Shown here piece after piece: positions 16,043-25,587 of a stretch of 62,157 bases of DNA (the stretch's first letter is position 1; each line of letters begins with the position of its first letter). The notes below the pieces were generated by a model. The model was not told where the DNA came from. It made no database searches and saw nothing but the letters and a program-made list of their open reading frames with translations. The position numbers were made by a program, and so were the translations under genes. This stretch comes from a virus, in IMG/VR virus record IMGVR_UViG_3300027833_000049, positions 1-62,157 of that record; one strand, written 5' to 3'.

Positions 16043-16382
16043 TAGAAATATTCGTGTTAGCTTTCAGAAAGAAGGCATACACAAATATCCAGCAGCTAAA
16101 GATTTGAAGGGGGTAGAGTTTTTACAATACCCTCATCGCCACATCTTTCATTTCTATGTAACATTAGAAGTTAATCATAACGACCGAGATGTGGAATTCA
16201 TTTTGTTCAAGCGTGAGCTAGAGTCTCTGTTTGAATCAGGTGCAATGCAAGCTGACTACATGTCATGCGAAATGATGGCAGAAGAACTTTTAGGATACAT
16301 TGAAGAAACATATCCTAATAGAACAGTGCAAGTTGAAGTTTATGAAGATGACGAAAACGGAGCAATATTAAATAATGCGTAA
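16029..16382 (+). CDS. Conserved phage protein of unknown function
   Basis: A 117-residue protein conserved in phage genomes, with the signature SFQKEGIHKYPAA, FLQYPHRHIFHFYV and HNDRDVEFI. The His-rich core hints at metal binding but no known family is recognised. Overlaps both neighbours, so it is co-translated with the DKHVVKM gene and the glycosyltransferase. Confidence 0.7.
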   Translation: MPVTNRNIRVSFQKEGIHKYPAAKDLKGVEFLQYPHRHIFHFYVTLEVNHNDRDVEFILFKRELESLFESGAMQADYMSCEMMAEELLGYIEETYPNRTVQVEVYEDDENGAILNNA

Positions 16383-17568
16383 ATTATTTTACATGGGATT
16401 AGAAAGTTACGAAGCACGATACACTCTTCAACTGCAAGAATGGAACGAGCGTGTATTTAAACTTCGTGGTGTTGATTATGAAGTTATCCGAGGGCAAGAG
16501 CTAGACAATAGCCAAGCTATTGTAACTGGTAGTGTACTTGATGCTCATGGTAGAACATACTATAGCATGTCACAGCACATGTCGTTAATTCAGAAAATGA
16601 AAAATGGTGAAGTAACTAGTGATGATGTAATCTTTTATGAAGATATGTTTACTCCTGGGTTAGAATGTTTACCTTATATCATGCAACAAAGTCCTGCAGA
16701 ATATCGTCCTAAAGTATTTCTTCGTTTCTTAGCACAGTCTGTAGATCCAGATGATTTTATAGTTCGTGAAGGTATGTTTGACTGGATGCGTAAGTACGAA
16801 GAAATGGTAGATCAATTTGTTGATGGTATCATGGTAGCATCAGAAGAATTCGTAGCACATCTTCGTATTGCAGGTATCAAATGTCCGATCTATGTCACAG
16901 GTCTGCCTTTTGGCAAATCAGAAGTCCAAGAACGAGTTTCTAATCAGATACCCATAGTTGATAGGACGAATCGTGTAGCATACTCTTCTAGGTGGGATGA
17001 TGAAAAACAGCCTCACTTCTATATGGATCTAGCAGAAGAATACTACAAGGTTGATCCTACAATGGAGTTTTCTATATTTTGTGGGCACCCTGAACTAAAA
17101 AGTAATAAACAGGAATATGTAGATAGAGCAATGTTTTTGCAAGATAGCAACACTGCTAATTTTAAAGTATACACTGGACTAAAGAAAAACGATTACTATA
17201 GTTTGCTTGCTGATAGTAAAATACTATTCAATTGTGCGTTACAGGATTGGGTTAGTAATACAGTGAGCGAAGCTGATACTATGGGCTGCTTGACACTATT
17301 TCCAGCATACAGAAGTTTTCCAGAAGTATTTGCTAACAATGGCAATCACATGTATATTCCTTGGTCTATCGAGGATGCGTTAGAAAAGTTAGGAAGAATG
17401 GTATTAAGCATTGACAACTTAGACACATCTATGTATAATATAGGCAAGATTAGTGATTATCAGAATGGAACTATTGACAGGACATTAGATAGTATACTGA
17501 CTGAAGATGCAAACCTTAGAGATCGTACATCATTTCGTAAATATGTAGCAAAGGCAAAGTATGAATAA
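16375..17568 (+). CDS. GT-B fold glycosyltransferase
   Basis: A 397-residue probable glycosyltransferase. The second half looks like a GT4-type nucleotide-sugar-binding domain: YSSRWDDEKQPHF (about 204-216), FSIFCGHPE, KKNDYYSLLADSKILFNC and SNTVSEADTMGCLTLFP, where the Glu of the SEAD segment matches the conserved acidic ligand. The acceptor is unknown. Together with galE it sits between the DpdA-like gene and queD, so glycosylation of the modified base is possible; a host surface glycan or virion protein are alternatives. Confidence 0.78.
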   Translation: MRKLFYMGLESYEARYTLQLQEWNERVFKLRGVDYEVIRGQELDNSQAIVTGSVLDAHGRTYYSMSQHMSLIQKMKNGEVTSDDVIFYEDMFTPGLECLPYIMQQSPAEYRPKVFLRFLAQSVDPDDFIVREGMFDWMRKYEEMVDQFVDGIMVASEEFVAHLRIAGIKCPIYVTGLPFGKSEVQERVSNQIPIVDRTNRVAYSSRWDDEKQPHFYMDLAEEYYKVDPTMEFSIFCGHPELKSNKQEYVDRAMFLQDSNTANFKVYTGLKKNDYYSLLADSKILFNCALQDWVSNTVSEADTMGCLTLFPAYRSFPEVFANNGNHMYIPWSIEDALEKLGRMVLSIDNLDTSMYNIGKISDYQNGTIDRTLDSILTEDANLRDRTSFRKYVAKAKYE

Positions 17569-18505
17569 AAATGTATTAGTAACTGGCGGCAATGGTTATA
17601 TAGGTCACCAAACTGTTATTCAATTAAAAGAAAATGGCTTCAATCCAATTGTAGTTGATTGGGTAGCAGATGCTGCAAAGACTTCTTATACATATTCATT
17701 CGATGACAATCATGTCCTAGAAATAATGAAAGTACATGAAGTTGAAACCGTTATACATTTTGCGGCTGACCACGAAGTTGGTAGGAGTGTAGAAGAGCCT
17801 TCTGTATTCTACAACAATAATATACTTGCAAGTGTTAAACTCTTAGATAGATGTATACAAGCAGGAGTTAAAAACTTTATTTTTAGTAGCTCTAGTAGTG
17901 TATACGGAGACAACGTAGACTTCCCAACTACTGAAGCAACTATTAAAAATCCTATGTCTCCTTACGGTAGAACTAAGGATATGTTTGAGGAAATACTCAA
18001 AGATTATGAGGCAGCGTATGGCATTAACACACTAGCGTTAAGATATTTCAATGCAGCAGGTGCAGACGTATTAAATAGACATGGGTATGTACAAGAACCA
18101 CAGTCACATCTTTTCCCTATACTTGCTAGATGTTTTGGACGAGAGTTACCTTTTACTGTGTTCGGTAACGACTATGACACTCCTGATGGAACTTGCATTC
18201 GAGACTACACGCATGTATCAGACATCGCCAACGCACACATCTCAGCTATAGACTATTTGAACAGAGAAGGAACTCATAAAGTATTTAATATAGGCAAAGG
18301 CAGTGGCGAGAGCGTTTTAGATGTTATAAATGCTTTCAGTGAATATACAGGAAAAGAAATTCAAGTGAATTACGGTGATAGAAGAGCAGGTGATCCACCT
18401 AAAACTTTTGCTGACATCACTCTGGCTATAAATGAATTGATGTGGGTTCCTAAATATACTCTATCTGATATTGTAGAGCATGCATATAAGTGGGAGAATA
18501 AATAA
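17561..18505 (+). CDS. galE: UDP-glucose 4-epimerase-like NAD-dependent epimerase
   Basis: Extended short-chain dehydrogenase of 314 residues. NAD-binding GGNGYIG at 9-15, the SSS catalytic triad region (SSSSSVYGD), the YGRTK active-site Tyr-x-x-x-Lys, and GTCIRDYTHVSD typical of GalE proteins are all visible. It interconverts UDP-glucose and UDP-galactose or related sugars, and most likely supplies the glycosyltransferase it overlaps by 8 bases. It shares one base with the queD start (TAATG). Confidence 0.9.
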   Translation: MNKNVLVTGGNGYIGHQTVIQLKENGFNPIVVDWVADAAKTSYTYSFDDNHVLEIMKVHEVETVIHFAADHEVGRSVEEPSVFYNNNILASVKLLDRCIQAGVKNFIFSSSSSVYGDNVDFPTTEATIKNPMSPYGRTKDMFEEILKDYEAAYGINTLALRYFNAAGADVLNRHGYVQEPQSHLFPILARCFGRELPFTVFGNDYDTPDGTCIRDYTHVSDIANAHISAIDYLNREGTHKVFNIGKGSGESVLDVINAFSEYTGKEIQVNYGDRRAGDPPKTFADITLAINELMWVPKYTLSDIVEHAYKWENK

Positions 18506-18948
18506 TGTATTATAGTACTAAGCATTACGATCATAGCATAGGGTTATCAGCCGTATTTCGTCAACCTAACGCAGATCATTCGCATTGCAATTTGTTGCAC
18601 GGGTACAGTCTAGCATTCACGTTTACGTTTGGTTGTAAAGACTTAGACAATAAAAACTGGGCAGTAGATTTCGGCGGGCTGAAGCCATTAAAATCTTGGC
18701 TTGAAGATAACTTTGACCATAAGTTAGTAGTTGACCGAGCTGATCCTCATCTAGCAGATTTATTAGAATTGCAAAAGAAAGGATTGGCTGAGATCAGAGT
18801 AATGACTGGTGTTGGTGCCGAGAAGTTTGCAGAACACTCATTCAACTTTGCGGATAGATTAGTTCGTGAAATGACTGATGATCGCTGCTTCTGTGTAAAA
18901 TCTGAAGTCGCTGAACATGGTTCTAATTCAGCAATCTATGAGGCTTAA
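18505..18948 (+). CDS. queD: 6-carboxy-tetrahydropterin synthase QueD
   Basis: A 147-residue QueD-type enzyme making 6-carboxy-tetrahydropterin from the FolE product. HSHCNLLHGYS (25-35) supplies the catalytic Cys28 and a zinc-ligand His32. The third histidine of the standard HGH motif is Tyr34, as in a QueD subgroup with SAVFRQ and WAVDFGGLK signatures, so zinc binding is probably arranged differently rather than lost. FDHKLVVDRADPHL supplies the catalytic Asp/His. It completes a FolE-QueD-QueE set in this locus. Confidence 0.88.
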   Translation: MYYSTKHYDHSIGLSAVFRQPNADHSHCNLLHGYSLAFTFTFGCKDLDNKNWAVDFGGLKPLKSWLEDNFDHKLVVDRADPHLADLLELQKKGLAEIRVMTGVGAEKFAEHSFNFADRLVREMTDDRCFCVKSEVAEHGSNSAIYEA

Positions 18949-18950
18949 TC

Positions 18951-20012
18951 TTGAAATTTGCAATGGTAACAGACTTGCATTTCGGTGCAAGAAGTGATTC
19001 AGTAGCATTTGATGCACACTTTAGAAAGTTCTATGAAGAGGTATTTTTCCCAGAGCTTATAGAGCAAGGAATAAAAACTGTATTTGATCTAGGTGATACC
19101 TTTGATCGTAGAAAGTATATCAACTATAATACTTTAAAAAGTTGTAAAGAGTATTTCTTTGACCGCTTGCAAGAACTAGATATTGACTTGCATATGATTC
19201 CTGGCAACCATGATACATATTTTAAAAACACAAATGATGTAAACTCCCCTGATCTTTTGTTGCGGGACTATACTAATATTGCCCTTTATCAGAAAGTCAC
19301 TGAAATTAAGATGGGTGAAAGCACAGTAATGTTTGTGCCTTGGATATGTAATGAAAACTATGAAGAGTCATTTGAAATTATATCTAAATCAAAAGCTGAC
19401 ATATGCCTGGGACACTTTGAGTTCTCTGGTTATGACATGTATCGTGGATCCCCTAATCCTCACGGTATGGATCCTGGCATGTTTAAGCATCTGCCTATGG
19501 TGGTCAGCGGTCACTTTCATCACCGTCATACTAAGGGTAATATTACTTACATGGGCAACCCTTACGAGATAACTTGGTCAGACTATGATGACCCTAGAGG
19601 ATTCGCAATATATGATACACAAAAGAAAGAGCTTAATTACGTTAATAACCCAAATAGAATATTCCACAAAATCTATTATGATGACACCGATACCGGATCT
19701 TTTTCTGGTGATTTTGTTTACGATTTTAACTCAGTCAGAGATGGTTGTGTAAAAGTAATAGTATCTAAGAAAACTGATTTTGCTAAGTTTGATGCCTTTA
19801 TAGATAACTTGTATCAGTGTAATTTAATTGAACTTAAAATCATTGAAGATTTATCTGAATTTGAAGATGAAGCAATCGGTGAGGACGTAGACTTAGAAGA
19901 TACTATGTCATTGCTTAAAGAATATGTTGACGGTATTGAAGTAAGTGTTGATAAAGAAAAACTCAAGACACTACTCCAAACGCTGTATGTTGAAGCACAG
20001 GATGATGCATGA
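18951..20012 (+). CDS. gp47: Recombination endonuclease subunit gp47 (SbcD/Mre11-like)
   Basis: A 353-residue metallophosphoesterase. The TTG start gives MKFAMVTDLHFGA, equivalent to the T4 gp47 N terminus; the next ATG would cut into the first metal motif. Motifs are D-x-H (TDLHFG), GDTFD, GNHD (MIPGNHDTYF), LGHFEFSG and SGHFHHR. With gp46 it resects double-strand breaks and host DNA ends for recombination-dependent replication. It overlaps gp46 by 4 bases. Confidence 0.93.
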   Translation: MKFAMVTDLHFGARSDSVAFDAHFRKFYEEVFFPELIEQGIKTVFDLGDTFDRRKYINYNTLKSCKEYFFDRLQELDIDLHMIPGNHDTYFKNTNDVNSPDLLLRDYTNIALYQKVTEIKMGESTVMFVPWICNENYEESFEIISKSKADICLGHFEFSGYDMYRGSPNPHGMDPGMFKHLPMVVSGHFHHRHTKGNITYMGNPYEITWSDYDDPRGFAIYDTQKKELNYVNNPNRIFHKIYYDDTDTGSFSGDFVYDFNSVRDGCVKVIVSKKTDFAKFDAFIDNLYQCNLIELKIIEDLSEFEDEAIGEDVDLEDTMSLLKEYVDGIEVSVDKEKLKTLLQTLYVEAQDDA

Positions 20013-21679
20013 TAATCTTTAAAACTATCCGATGGAAGAACTTCCTATCAACTGGAAATGCTTTCACAGAAATGCAGTTAGATAGAAATACTAGCACTCT
20101 TATTATAGGCGACAATGGATCAGGTAAATCTACCTTGCTTGATGCCATAACTTTTGCTTTGTTCAATAAGCCTTTTAGAAATATATCAAAGCCTCAGCTT
20201 ATAAACACCATCAATCGTAAAAAGATGGTAGTTGAAGTCGAGTTCAATATAGGATCTAAAAAATACATTATTAGACGAGGCAGTCAGCCTAGTATATTTG
20301 ACATAGAGATTGATGGTGTCCTAGTAGATCAAAATGCTAATATACGAGACTATCAACGTCACTTAGAAGAAAACATTCTAAAACTAAACTACAAGTCATT
20401 CACACAGATTGTTATTCTAGGTAGTGCATCCTTCACACCTTTTATGCAGTTGACTCCTAATATTCGCCGTGAAATTATTGAAGATATTTTAGACATCCGA
20501 ATCTTTACTACAATGAAAGATGCACTAAAAGTTAAAATGAACGAATTGAAAGACAAGTTACGGACACTTGAAGGTGAGTTGACAGTAACCAAAGAAAAGG
20601 CAAATTTGCAAAAGAAATATATTGATACCCTTGAAAATGATAAGCAAGAGCGTGTCGATAAAATAGTGAATGAGATTTCTGATATAGAAGCTACTATTAC
20701 CTCTCTTCTTGGTCAAGTTGCTATTGATATTGAAGTTAAAAATGAATACGGTGATATAGAGGCAAATCGTAAAAAGTTAGAAAACTTTAAGATGGAGTTT
20801 ACTCGCAAGATTAAAGAACAAAAAGCAGCCCTTTCTTTTTATGCTGACCACGATGACTGTCCTACTTGCAAACAGGGAATACCTCACGAGTTTAAAGAAA
20901 CGATTACTACTGAAAAAGAAACGAAGATATCTGAATTGGAAGTCGCTAATACAGAACTAGTGGTTCAGTGGGAATCTCTTGATAAAAATTACGAAGAGTA
21001 TTTAAATCTACAACAAAAAATAGTAGACACTAATAATACTATCATGTCCACACAAACTCTTCTACAAAGATTGGTTGTAGAGAAGTCAGAGGTAGAAAAT
21101 AAAGTAGGGGACATTGAGAAAGAAACTCTAGCACTCAAAGAAGTTGCTAAAGATTTAATATCTAAAACCAATGAAAGGACTGATATTAAAGAAGAACAAG
21201 AGTATCATACTATAGCAGAATCTCTGTTAAAAGATTCAGGTATTAAAACAAAGATTATTAGACAATATTTGCCTGTGATAAATAAATTAGTAAACAAGTA
21301 TTTAAAGTCGATGGATTTCTTTGTACAGTTTGATCTTGATGAAACGTTCAAAGAGACTATTAAGTCCAGGCATCGAGATAAGTTTACATATGCTTCATTC
21401 AGTGAAGGAGAAAAGCAGCGTATTGATTTAGCACTAGTATTCACTTGGCGAACCATTGCTAAGATGAAGAATAGCGCCAGTACGAACTTACTTCTTTTAG
21501 ATGAAGTGTTTGACAGTTCTCTAGATGTAAATGGAACTGACTATGTAATGCAGCTTCTAAATACTATAGGTGATGATGCAAATGTATTTGTGATCTCACA
21601 TAAATCAGATCAGCTATTTGATAAGTTTAGAAGTGTGGTTAAATTTGAAAAGAAAAATAACTATTCGGTGATGACATAA
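20009..21679 (+). CDS. gp46: Recombination endonuclease subunit gp46 (SbcC/Rad50-like)
   Basis: A 556-residue SMC-family ATPase. Walker A IGDNGSGKST (33-42), a long coiled coil interrupted by the zinc hook CPTC (Cys284, Cys287), ABC signature FSEGEKQRIDLAL and Walker B LLLLDEVFD are in the expected order. It forms the ATP-driven clamp of the gp46/gp47 nuclease. Length matches T4 gp46 (560). Confidence 0.95.
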   Translation: MIIFKTIRWKNFLSTGNAFTEMQLDRNTSTLIIGDNGSGKSTLLDAITFALFNKPFRNISKPQLINTINRKKMVVEVEFNIGSKKYIIRRGSQPSIFDIEIDGVLVDQNANIRDYQRHLEENILKLNYKSFTQIVILGSASFTPFMQLTPNIRREIIEDILDIRIFTTMKDALKVKMNELKDKLRTLEGELTVTKEKANLQKKYIDTLENDKQERVDKIVNEISDIEATITSLLGQVAIDIEVKNEYGDIEANRKKLENFKMEFTRKIKEQKAALSFYADHDDCPTCKQGIPHEFKETITTEKETKISELEVANTELVVQWESLDKNYEEYLNLQQKIVDTNNTIMSTQTLLQRLVVEKSEVENKVGDIEKETLALKEVAKDLISKTNERTDIKEEQEYHTIAESLLKDSGIKTKIIRQYLPVINKLVNKYLKSMDFFVQFDLDETFKETIKSRHRDKFTYASFSEGEKQRIDLALVFTWRTIAKMKNSASTNLLLLDEVFDSSLDVNGTDYVMQLLNTIGDDANVFVISHKSDQLFDKFRSVVKFEKKNNYSVMT

Positions 21680-22194
21680 TGGAAGATTTAGAATTAATAC
21701 CCTTTGCTGATCCTTTACTAAAAAAGGCTCCTGAACTTTTTGATTTTGAAAAAGAAGATGCCAAAGAAATTAGTGAAAGATTATTTATTGCAATGAAAAA
21801 ATGTGGTGGTATTGGTATATCAGCTAATCAAGTAGGCTTGGACATGAGAGTGTTCGTAGTCGGCAACGTTGAGGGTATGCAAGAAAAAGCAGTTTTCAAC
21901 CCAGAGCTGCTTTCAGTAGGAGCTCAAACAATTCCTATGCGAGAAGGATGTTTGTCTTATCCTGGTCTATGGTTGATGATTAGAAGACCTGTATCTTGTG
22001 TGCTAAAATATATGAATGAGGAAGGTGAAGAACTAGTAGAAGAGTTTGGTGGAGTACCAGCTCGTGTAATTCTGCATGAGTTCGATCATATGGTAGGACA
22101 AAACTTTACTATGAGAGCATCGTCTTTAAAAATAAATCGAGCTTTGAAAAGCTTAGATAAGAAAGTAAAAGCATACAGAAGGGGAACTGCATAA
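21679..22194 (+). CDS. def: Peptide deformylase
   Basis: A 171-residue deformylase with all three family motifs: GGIGISANQ (43-51), EGCLSYPG with metal ligand Cys91, and HEFDH with His133 and His137 as metal ligands and Glu134 catalytic. It removes the N-formyl group from new proteins; marine phages carry it probably to keep pace with heavy late translation. The start overlaps the gp46 stop (TAATG). Confidence 0.94.
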   Translation: MEDLELIPFADPLLKKAPELFDFEKEDAKEISERLFIAMKKCGGIGISANQVGLDMRVFVVGNVEGMQEKAVFNPELLSVGAQTIPMREGCLSYPGLWLMIRRPVSCVLKYMNEEGEELVEEFGGVPARVILHEFDHMVGQNFTMRASSLKINRALKSLDKKVKAYRRGTA

Positions 22195-22562
22195 TGTCAG
22201 ATGATTGGGATTTTGGATTCACTGCCGTCGATGATATGCCGCAGACTAATTTAGAACCGGCAGAGCCTGTTGTAGCACATGTTGATGACGCACAGATACA
22301 AACCCTAGTCGATAAGATGGACAGATTAGAAGCTCTCATCATCACTTCGGATTCATCCTCTATGGTCAATGAGCATAGAGAGTTAGTACAGCAAGACGTT
22401 GTTGCAAAACTGAAGCAAGTAGAGGATCTTATCTTACCTTTGCTATTCAATCTTCAAAAGAACGCAGACAAAGATTATATACATTGGCCTGGAAGAGTGG
22501 CTATTATTGACAAGCAGATTGAGAAAATCAAAGCGGTCACACGGTATTACGATAACATATAA
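22194..22562 (+). CDS. Conserved T4-like phage protein of unknown function
   Basis: A 122-residue protein starting in the TAATG overlap with def. The N terminus is acidic with DWDFGF; the C terminus carries YIHWPGR, IIDKQIEKI and TRYYDN, a signature repeated in T4-like phages. Mostly helical. Role unknown. Confidence 0.7.
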   Translation: MSDDWDFGFTAVDDMPQTNLEPAEPVVAHVDDAQIQTLVDKMDRLEALIITSDSSSMVNEHRELVQQDVVAKLKQVEDLILPLLFNLQKNADKDYIHWPGRVAIIDKQIEKIKAVTRYYDNI

Positions 22563-22600
22563 TAAGGTTTTTGAACGATAATATAATAATGGAGTATAGT

Positions 22601-23236
22601 ATGGCTAAAGCATCTAAAGATCGGGAGTTTGATGTCTCCCCCGTAGTAAGAGGTGTATTCAATCGTCCTACAGGACAGATACTAGACTTTTATTTAAATA
22701 GTGCAATTGGTAATCCAGAAGAATATTCTGAATGGACTCAGATATTGAGGTCCTCTACTGAGCAAGATGTGGTGTATTTGCATATTAACTGTTACGGTGG
22801 TCAAGCACTAACAGCAGTTCAGTTGATGAGAGCAATGTCTGAATCTAGAGCCACCATTGTTGCGTCAGTAGAAGGAGCCTGCATGTCAGCAGCTACTTTC
22901 ATCTTCTTGATGGCAGACGTATGTGAGATTTCAGACCATAGTATCTTTATGTTCCACAATTTCTCAGGCGGCACCATAGGCAAGGGCAATGAGATGTTAG
23001 CTCAGGTTCATCACAATGACAAGTGGGCTAGAGGGCTAATGGATAGTGTGTATAAAGACTTCTTTACAGATGATGAAATAGAGAGTATACTAGAGGGTAA
23101 AGACTATTGGTTATCACCAGAAGAAGTTACCGAGAGACTTAAAAAGCGTAATAATAAGTTGGAAAAACAAGCAAAAACTGCCCAAAATGCAGCGGAAAAG
23201 GCAGAAAAAGCTGTTAAAAAATCAAAAAAATCGTAA
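22601..23236 (+). CDS. clpP: ClpP-like serine protease
   Basis: A 211-residue ClpP/crotonase-fold protease. The catalytic Ser is Ser96 in EGACMSAAT and the His is His119 in FMFHNFSGG; NCYGGQALTA forms the oxyanion loop. The ATG at 22601 is preferred because GGAG lies six bases upstream; earlier TTG and ATG codons in frame have no ribosome site. The C-terminal 35 residues are Lys/Ala-rich and not part of the fold. It could be a head-maturation-type or host-regulatory protease. No Clp ATPase is adjacent, though an AAA+ gene lies 2.4 kb downstream. Confidence 0.86.
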   Translation: MAKASKDREFDVSPVVRGVFNRPTGQILDFYLNSAIGNPEEYSEWTQILRSSTEQDVVYLHINCYGGQALTAVQLMRAMSESRATIVASVEGACMSAATFIFLMADVCEISDHSIFMFHNFSGGTIGKGNEMLAQVHHNDKWARGLMDSVYKDFFTDDEIESILEGKDYWLSPEEVTERLKKRNNKLEKQAKTAQNAAEKAEKAVKKSKKS

Positions 23237-23275
23237 GTCATTGATTACTATAGCATTATTAGCGTAACTTAATGC

Positions 23276-23304
23276 TTGACATCCTCACAACCTATTGCTA
23301 TAAT
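23276..23304 (+). promoter_or_regulatory. Sigma-70 promoter for the CobT-like gene
   Basis: TTGACA at 23276-23281, 17-bp spacer, TATAAT at 23299-23304: a perfect consensus promoter. Confidence 0.88.
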
Positions 23305-23340
23305 AGTTGTAAGAATTGAGAAAAGGTTGTGAGGACCGTC

Positions 23341-25548
23341 ATGAAAATAGAATCTAAGTCAATACTAGCCAAGTTGCTTGCTACTGAAAATATTTCAGTT
23401 CAGCAGCAAAATATCCCTACGGCTGCATTCGATCCAACGAATCGTGTTTTATATATCCCTAACTGGAAAGATATGTCTATCTCTCTCCAGGATCTTCTTA
23501 TCGGCCATGAAGTTGGTCATGCATTTGAGACACCTGCTGAAGGTTGGCACGATGCAATATGTGAAGATAAGACACTCAAGCCTTTCCTGAACATTGTCGA
23601 AGATGCCCGCATCGAACGCAAAATCAAATCACGATACCCAGGGCTTGTTCGTTCATTCTACTCGGCTTATCGTGAATTGTTTGAGCGTGATTTCTTCGGT
23701 GTCAAGGATATAGATACAAATGCTCTTCCTCTTATTGACCGTATCAACCTACACTTTAAAGTAGGCACTCATCTCAATTTACAGTTTAGCGACAGTGAAC
23801 AATCTTTTGTTGACCGTTGTGCTAATACTGAAACTTGGGAAGATGTTGAGGCTTTAGCCCGTGAACTTCATGGCAAAGCGTCGGAAGAAGTTCAGACCGA
23901 TATTGACAATCTTATGGAGCAATTCGGTTCAGATGATGATGACGATTCAGATGTAGATATGTCCTCTGATATGGATATGGATGGAGAGGAGGCTGATGAT
24001 GCTGACGCAGAAGGTGAAGGTACTGCTCCTGGTCAGGGTCTTGACTCGGATGAAGAGGAACAAGATGCGTTTGATGAACTCTTCGGAGATGACGAGGAAG
24101 ATCAACTTCCAACGCCTATCCGAGAATTTGTTGATACTAATGAGCCAGGCTCCATCACAGATAAAGTTTTCCGTGAAATGGAATCAAGTCTAGTAGATAC
24201 CGCTGAACAAAAGAAAAAGTTATATGTAAACATTCCTAAAGTGGATTTGAATAGAGTTATCACACCTGCAAAGGACGTTTACAAGTTATCTGACATCACA
24301 TTGCGTTTTGCTCGCAATGGTGAAACAGTAGAAGACATGGCAAAAACTTTATACAAAGAGTTTTTGGCCAAGAACACTAAGACTGTCAATCAGATGGCTG
24401 CTAATTTTGAGATGAAACGCAAAGCCTCGTTATACATCAAGGCAAAGACTGCTAAAACCGGCGAGCTAAATGACAAAAAGCTGTGGTCATACAAGACTTC
24501 AGACGATTTGTTCAAGCAAATCACTTCAGTTCCAGACGGCAAAAATCACGGCATGATTATGTATCTTGATATGTCTGGATCTATGTTCCGTAACATGTCA
24601 GGTACTATTGATCAACTAATTAACCTTAGCATGTTTTGTCGTAAAGTAAACATTCCTTTTGAAGTTTACGGATTTACTTCTACCGATACATACTATGGGC
24701 AACGACCTGTATGCACTCAAGAAAAAGTTTTGGGTGATCTTTCAATTCAAGATGCTAAGGTTGTTCATTTGCTTTCATCGTCATTCAACAAGCGACAAAA
24801 CGAAGAAGCCTACAAGTATCTGCTAGTTTGGAAACAGTCGTTTTACAATCGTTTGAACCGTGAAGGTTGTTCAATCGAAATGAACAACCCTGCTATGGAT
24901 ATGATTGCTACTCCTCTCAATGCTACTATTGCTATTGGTATAGAGATTGCAAAGAAATTCCGTGAGGCGCACAAGGTTGAAATTCTCAATACAATCTATC
25001 TGACAGATGGTGGTGCAACCGATTATGTTGAATCTTTTCAAGAAGCCAAGTGGCGTGATGAAGATGATCTGTATCCAGGCAAGCCTGGACATCAAGAGGC
25101 ACCTGTTTTCACATATGGATCAGCGTCATATCCTTTGGTCGGTGGTTATGTTTTCAAAAACGTTGCAGCCACCGTCACTTTATTAGAGATTTATAAAGAG
25201 ATCACAGGATCTAAGGTTATTAACTTTCATCTGTTGGATCGCTGGACACCTGCAGAGTTGTCAAACTGTGATGACTACGCTAAGGCAGGTAATCATAATT
25301 TTTGTTATGACGGATGGGACAAGCTAATAAAGTCACAGAAGTCTTCTGGTGTCATCGAAGTAAAAGATTTTAAAGGCTTTGATGTTCGTTACCTTGTTAA
25401 GGGAGGTAAGTCATTAAACTTACAAGACAGCGACCTCGAGGTCAAGTCTAACACTAGGGGTGATCTGCTCAAAGGATTCCGGAAATTTGCTTCAAATAAG
25501 TCTCAAAGTCGAGTATTTGTGCAAAAATTCATTCCTCAGGTAGCGTAA
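23341..25548 (+). CDS. HExxH-VWA domain protein, CobT-like
   Basis: A 735-residue protein. The N terminus has a zinc-metalloprotease motif HEVGH (56-60) with a downstream E-D-A-R-I-E helix that may give the third ligand. An Asp/Glu-rich linker follows (about 195-255). The C-terminal half is a von Willebrand factor A domain with MIDAS motif DMSGSM starting at Asp410. It resembles the CobT-like proteins of marine T4-like phages, paired with the CobS-like AAA+ protein downstream as in MoxR-VWA chaperone systems. Cobalt chelation is unlikely given no other cobalamin genes; a remodelling or proteolytic role is inference. The ATG at 23341 follows GTGAGG. Confidence 0.82.
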   Translation: MKIESKSILAKLLATENISVQQQNIPTAAFDPTNRVLYIPNWKDMSISLQDLLIGHEVGHAFETPAEGWHDAICEDKTLKPFLNIVEDARIERKIKSRYPGLVRSFYSAYRELFERDFFGVKDIDTNALPLIDRINLHFKVGTHLNLQFSDSEQSFVDRCANTETWEDVEALARELHGKASEEVQTDIDNLMEQFGSDDDDDSDVDMSSDMDMDGEEADDADAEGEGTAPGQGLDSDEEEQDAFDELFGDDEEDQLPTPIREFVDTNEPGSITDKVFREMESSLVDTAEQKKKLYVNIPKVDLNRVITPAKDVYKLSDITLRFARNGETVEDMAKTLYKEFLAKNTKTVNQMAANFEMKRKASLYIKAKTAKTGELNDKKLWSYKTSDDLFKQITSVPDGKNHGMIMYLDMSGSMFRNMSGTIDQLINLSMFCRKVNIPFEVYGFTSTDTYYGQRPVCTQEKVLGDLSIQDAKVVHLLSSSFNKRQNEEAYKYLLVWKQSFYNRLNREGCSIEMNNPAMDMIATPLNATIAIGIEIAKKFREAHKVEILNTIYLTDGGATDYVESFQEAKWRDEDDLYPGKPGHQEAPVFTYGSASYPLVGGYVFKNVAATVTLLEIYKEITGSKVINFHLLDRWTPAELSNCDDYAKAGNHNFCYDGWDKLIKSQKSSGVIEVKDFKGFDVRYLVKGGKSLNLQDSDLEVKSNTRGDLLKGFRKFASNKSQSRVFVQKFIPQVA

Positions 25549-25587
25549 GTGATTGATTTCTATTCGGAAAATAAGTTAAATAAAGGC

